Positions 60,983-64,000 of a stretch of DNA of 64,000 bases are shown here, piece by piece. Positions within the stretch are counted from its first letter, which is position 1. The number at the start of each line of letters is the position of its first letter. Source of the DNA: Verrucomicrobiales bacterium (GTDB lineage Bacteria > Verrucomicrobiota > Verrucomicrobiia > Verrucomicrobiales > SLCJ01); contig JAGXGH010000121.1 of the NCBI GenBank assembly GCA_024636835.1, positions 1 through 64,000 of the forward strand. The letters are read 5' to 3'. The translations under genes and the position numbers were made by a program. Below the pieces are notes generated by a model. That model ran no database searches and had not been told where the DNA came from. It worked only from the letters and a program-made list of their open reading frames with translations.

Positions 60983-62461
60983 TTACCCGAGATACTGGAG
61001 GAGGATTCTTGGGAAGAATCCGACGACAACGAGTGCGACGGCGAGGATGATAAAGGGGAGCTTCTCTTCGAAATCGAGTGGTTTACCGGCGGTGATGCCG
61101 CCGCGCGGTTCGTCGCCCATGAAGATAGAGCGGTAGGCACGGAGCATATAGACTGCGGATATCACCACGCCCCAGAAAGCAGCGATGGCTGCCCATTGGA
61201 GGTTGCCGAGTTCTGCGAGTGGGGTATCGCCGACGGCGATGCCTTTGAAGGCGGAGAGGAAGATCATCAATTCACCGGCGAAATTGGCGAATCCGGGAAG
61301 TCCGATTGAGGCAAAGGCTCCAAGACCGAAGAGAAGGCCAAGGGCAGGCAGTTTTTTGGCGAGGCCGCCGAGGTTTTCAAATTCGAGACGTCCGGTGCGT
61401 TCTTCGATCTTGCCGGCAAGTGCGAACTGTAGCGCGATGGAAACACCATGTGCGAACATCAGGAGCAATGCGCCGTTGAGGGCGAGTGAGTTGTTGCCAC
61501 CTGAGGCGATCAGTGCGGCGATTCCGAGGAAGATGTAACCCATGTGCATCACCGATGAGTTGCCGAGCATGAGGTCGAGTCGACGTTGTGCGACGGTGAC
61601 TAAACCGACAAAGAGAATGTTCCCTAAGAGCAGAACGAGTAGCCAGTCAGCCCAGATTGCCATGCCTTCTCCGAGGAGTGGAACGGCGAGACGAATGAGA
61701 CCGTAGAGTCCAAACTTCTTCAACACACCAGCGTGAAGCATCGAGACGGGTGTGGGTGCTGCCGCGTAGGCAGGTGCTGCCCAGCTGTGGAAGGGGAATA
61801 GAGAAACCAATGTGCCGAAGCCGACGATCAACAGAGCGGCAATCCATTTCTGAGCACCGCTATCCACTACGGAGCCGAGTAGTGTGGTCATGTCGAAGGA
61901 CTGTGCCGGTGTGTGGTACACGAGGGCAACCAGTCCAGCCAGTAGGATGAGTGATCCGAGTCCGAGATAGATGGTGATGGTCCATGCGACCTTTCGCGGA
62001 TTCTCACCGCGACCGAACATACCAATCATCAGGAAGGTAGGGATCAGTGCGAGTTCGTGGAAAGCGTAGAAGAAGAAAACGTCGGTGGAGAGGAAAGCTC
62101 CGAGGGCGCCGGCGGAGATTAATAGTGCAGAGACGAAGTGGAGACGCGGGCTTTTTACTTTGTCGCTGATTGTCCAGAGCGAGGCGAGTGTGACGATCAC
62201 GGTGAGTAACAACATGATGAGGCTCATGCCATCGACGCCGAACGCGAGGGAGATACTTGGTTGATCGAGAACAGCGAGCGATGAAGCGAACTGGAACACA
62301 CCGGCCGGAGCGGTGTGGTCGAACTTCAGACAGAGCAGGGATGCGAGCATCACGTTGGCGATTGCCGCAAGCATTGCTGTGGTGCGGGCCGGTGCTTTGA
62401 AGCCGATGAGAATCGCGGCCAGAATGGGTATCGCGACGATGAGGATGGGAATGGATTCCAT
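60983..62461 (-). CDS. nuoM: NADH-quinone oxidoreductase subunit M
   Basis: 492 residues, about 14 helices. DGMSLIMLLLTVIVTLASLW, FFFYAFHELALIPTFLMIGM with the conserved Glu (in HELALIP), and FPFHSWAAPAYAAAPTPVSMLHAGVLKKFGLYGLIR with the channel lysine. Proton-pumping antiporter-like subunit of complex I. A spacer of 288 bp with a family D repeat separates it from nuoL. Confidence 0.95.
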   Translation of the reverse strand: MESIPILIVAIPILAAILIGFKAPARTTAMLAAIANVMLASLLCLKFDHTAPAGVFQFASSLAVLDQPSISLAFGVDGMSLIMLLLTVIVTLASLWTISDKVKSPRLHFVSALLISAGALGAFLSTDVFFFYAFHELALIPTFLMIGMFGRGENPRKVAWTITIYLGLGSLILLAGLVALVYHTPAQSFDMTTLLGSVVDSGAQKWIAALLIVGFGTLVSLFPFHSWAAPAYAAAPTPVSMLHAGVLKKFGLYGLIRLAVPLLGEGMAIWADWLLVLLLGNILFVGLVTVAQRRLDLMLGNSSVMHMGYIFLGIAALIASGGNNSLALNGALLLMFAHGVSIALQFALAGKIEERTGRLEFENLGGLAKKLPALGLLFGLGAFASIGLPGFANFAGELMIFLSAFKGIAVGDTPLAELGNLQWAAIAAFWGVVISAVYMLRAYRSIFMGDEPRGGITAGKPLDFEEKLPFIILAVALVVVGFFPRILLQYLG

Positions 62462-62584
62462 GGGAAAGGTTATAAGTTATCGGTTATTCGTTATTGGTGT
62501 TCTACTGCGGGACTGTTGGCGATAGAATGAAGATGAATGGGCGATAACGGTTTTAGGGTGTGAGAGAATGGACGGATGAATTTC

Positions 62585-62666
62585 TGATACCAAATCTTGG
62601 TATTGATCTGACGCGAACAGTCGTTTAAATGTTTGATTGAGAGTGACTTGTGCGCGGGGAATAGTC
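62585..62666 (+). repeat. Repeat family D, copy 4 (inside the nuo operon)
   Basis: TGATACCAAATCTTGGTATTG, ATCTGACGCGAAC, variable middle, TTGTGCGCGGGGAATAGTC. A perfect 7-bp hairpin (ATACCAA / TTGGTAT). It lies in the nuoL-nuoM spacer in the orientation opposite to nuo transcription. Confidence 0.85.
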
Positions 62667-62749
62667 ATTTTTTTTCGAAAGCGGTATGAGTGGTATGCGA
62701 TGTATTCCGAATAACAAATAACTGATAACGAGTATCAGCGGCTAAGCCG

Positions 62750-64000
62750 CTACGAGAGTGCGATATAGATGAGTGCGATCACGCCGATGCCAAAGAGAAT
62801 GGTGTAGTATTGAAGGTTGCCGGATTGGACACGGCGGAAGAGATATCCAGCACCGGAGCAGAGCCCTGCGCCACCACGGACGAGGAGCCCGCCAATAAGG
62901 AACTTGTCGAGAGCTGCAGCGATGAATGCCACGAGGTCTTGGCCTATTTTGACGACCCATTCGTAGATATCGTCGATGTAGAGACGGTTTTTGAAGAACC
63001 CGATGGAGATGGGATCTTTGTCTTTTCCACGATAGAGAACGATGGCAGCAACGATGCCGAGAACAAGAGAGGCGAGTGACGCGATGAGTGCTTTACTTCC
63101 TTCGTGTGACACTGGGTGGTTGGCATCCCATCCGAGATGGGCGTGGAAGGAATCGGGCAGGAAGTTCCCGGCAAAGAATCCATATCCAGCGATCACGGCC
63201 AGCACGCTGAGGATGATCAACGGGACTGACATGGTGAGCCCGACTTCGTGTGCCTCTTCAGCTCCGTGTGCACGAGGTTTTCCGAAGAAGGTCACCAGGA
63301 CGAGTCGCAGCATGTAGAAGGTGGTGAGGAAGGCGACGAATACGGCGATCCAGAAGAGAGACGGGTTGGTGTGCTCGGCGGCGAAGAGGATGGATTCCTT
63401 CGACCAGAATCCGGAGCTTACGTAAGGAACCGCAATCAGCGCTGCGGTTCCAATCATGAAGGTGATCGCGGTGATCGGTGTTTTCTTGATCAGTCCACCC
63501 ATTTTCCAGATGTCCTGCTCGTGGTGGCAGGCATAGATGACCGCACCGGATCCGAGGAAGAGGAGTGCTTTGAAGAAGGCGTGGGTGAAGAGGTGGAACA
63601 TTCCGGCGTAGCCAGCGAGAAGACCAACCGCCATCACCATGTAACCAAGCTGCGAGAGTGTGGAGTAGGCGAGGATGCGTTTGATGTCGTTCTGCTGCGT
63701 TGCCATCAGAGCGGCGGCGAGGGCGGTGAGTCCACCGACCCATGAAATCGTGGTGGAGGAGAATAGGTCGGCTGCGATGAGGAAATCAACGCGGACGAGC
63801 ATGTAAACACCGGCAGCAACCATGGTGGCTGCGTGGATCAGTGCGGAAACTGGTGTTGGGCCTTCCATCGCGCCTGGAAGCCAGATGTGAAGCGGCAGCT
63901 GGGCGGATTTTCCAACAGCTCCACAAAAGATGCCGAGAACACCGAGGGTGAGAAGGGTGCCGGTTAGAGGCAAGGTTTCCGCAGAGAATGCTTCTTCGAG
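62750..64000 (-). CDS. nuoL: NADH-quinone oxidoreductase subunit L, C-terminal part
   Basis: Open to the right edge: the minus-strand frame from 64000 is in phase (LEEAFSAETLPLTGTLL), so the N-terminal third is outside the window. About 416 codons remain. Landmarks: FCGAVGKSAQLPLHIWLPGAMEGPTPVSALIHAATMVAAG with the helix 7-8 lysine/histidine set, then HLFTHAFFKALLFLGSGAVI and the long lateral helix region near the end. Membrane proton-pumping subunit of complex I, followed by nuoM and nuoN. Confidence 0.94.
   Translation of the reverse strand, partial: LEEAFSAETLPLTGTLLTLGVLGIFCGAVGKSAQLPLHIWLPGAMEGPTPVSALIHAATMVAAGVYMLVRVDFLIAADLFSSTTISWVGGLTALAAALMATQQNDIKRILAYSTLSQLGYMVMAVGLLAGYAGMFHLFTHAFFKALLFLGSGAVIYACHHEQDIWKMGGLIKKTPITAITFMIGTAALIAVPYVSSGFWSKESILFAAEHTNPSLFWIAVFVAFLTTFYMLRLVLVTFFGKPRAHGAEEAHEVGLTMSVPLIILSVLAVIAGYGFFAGNFLPDSFHAHLGWDANHPVSHEGSKALIASLASLVLGIVAAIVLYRGKDKDPISIGFFKNRLYIDDIYEWVVKIGQDLVAFIAAALDKFLIGGLLVRGGAGLCSGAGYLFRRVQSGNLQYYTILFGIGVIALIYIALS

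Noticed and set aside
1-64000. CRISPR arrays
   Set aside because: The repeats seen are dispersed and mostly single; none is regularly spaced with unique spacers, and no cas gene is present.

Overview
This window looks like a chromosomal segment of a Verrucomicrobiota bacterium, probably in or near the Verrucomicrobiales. The evidence is a Minf_1886-type protein (31309-31767), an orphan PEP-CTERM tail (16960-17028), two secreted sialate O-acetylesterase-like proteins, a prepilin-like gene trio resembling Verrucomicrobia cassette proteins, and repeat-rich intergenic DNA. The phylum call is inferred from protein families; no rRNA or other marker gene is present. No prophage, complete insertion sequence, CRISPR array, rRNA or tRNA was seen.

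Layout. 1-8 kb: a Kef-type antiporter (cut by the left edge), several secreted proteins of unknown function, a TspO-like protein with an apparent internal deletion, the wreck of a type I restriction locus, and most of the intergenic repeats. 8-17 kb: hemW, a squalene/phytoene synthase, a thioredoxin-like protein, a bacterial voltage-gated sodium channel, a NUDIX-like protein, a sigma factor, DUF2939-like and PDZ proteins, and rppH. 17-24 kb: a sialate O-acetylesterase, then a compact five-gene arsenic-type operon (ArsR regulator, permease, small thioredoxin, ArsF-like, ArsG-like) behind a palindromic operator, and a DUF2867-type SDR. 24-34 kb: a three-gene prepilin-like operon, rhodanese, L,D-transpeptidase, FmdB-type zinc ribbon, secreted unknowns, and a two-domain M16 peptidase. 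34-46 kb: a second sialate O-acetylesterase, a repeat island, then smc, folA, thyA, two small cell-envelope or coiled-coil proteins, and acs, all on the minus strand. 46-53 kb: a YugP-like metallopeptidase homologue without its zinc motif, a LolA-like protein, TatD, a very basic H1-like protein, and a kinase/nucleotidyltransferase/epimerase operon. 53-64 kb: a TonB-dependent receptor divergent from a histidine kinase and a NtrC-like regulator with eroded ATPase motifs, a RelBE-type toxin-antitoxin module, a decayed CopG-type antitoxin, and nuoL-nuoM-nuoN (nuoL cut by the right edge).

How the genes work together. The arsenic operon pairs a sensor-repressor with two exporters and two dithiol proteins that could supply electrons. 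thyA and folA make dTMP and recycle folate beside smc. The 50-53 kb operon has the three activities needed to activate and epimerise a free hexosamine or similar sugar. The receptor and two-component system share one intergenic region and are probably linked by regulation.

The most unusual content is in the spacers. There is a 24-bp REP-like family (GTAG head, palindrome, mostly GNRA loop) with at least ten copies. There is an ~85-bp family that twice supplies or overlaps a stop codon, a MITE-like element with conserved ends and variable core, and a short element with TA flanks. Several genes are eroded: TspO, HsdR/HsdM, the PEP-CTERM protein, the CopG antitoxin and the YugP-like protein.
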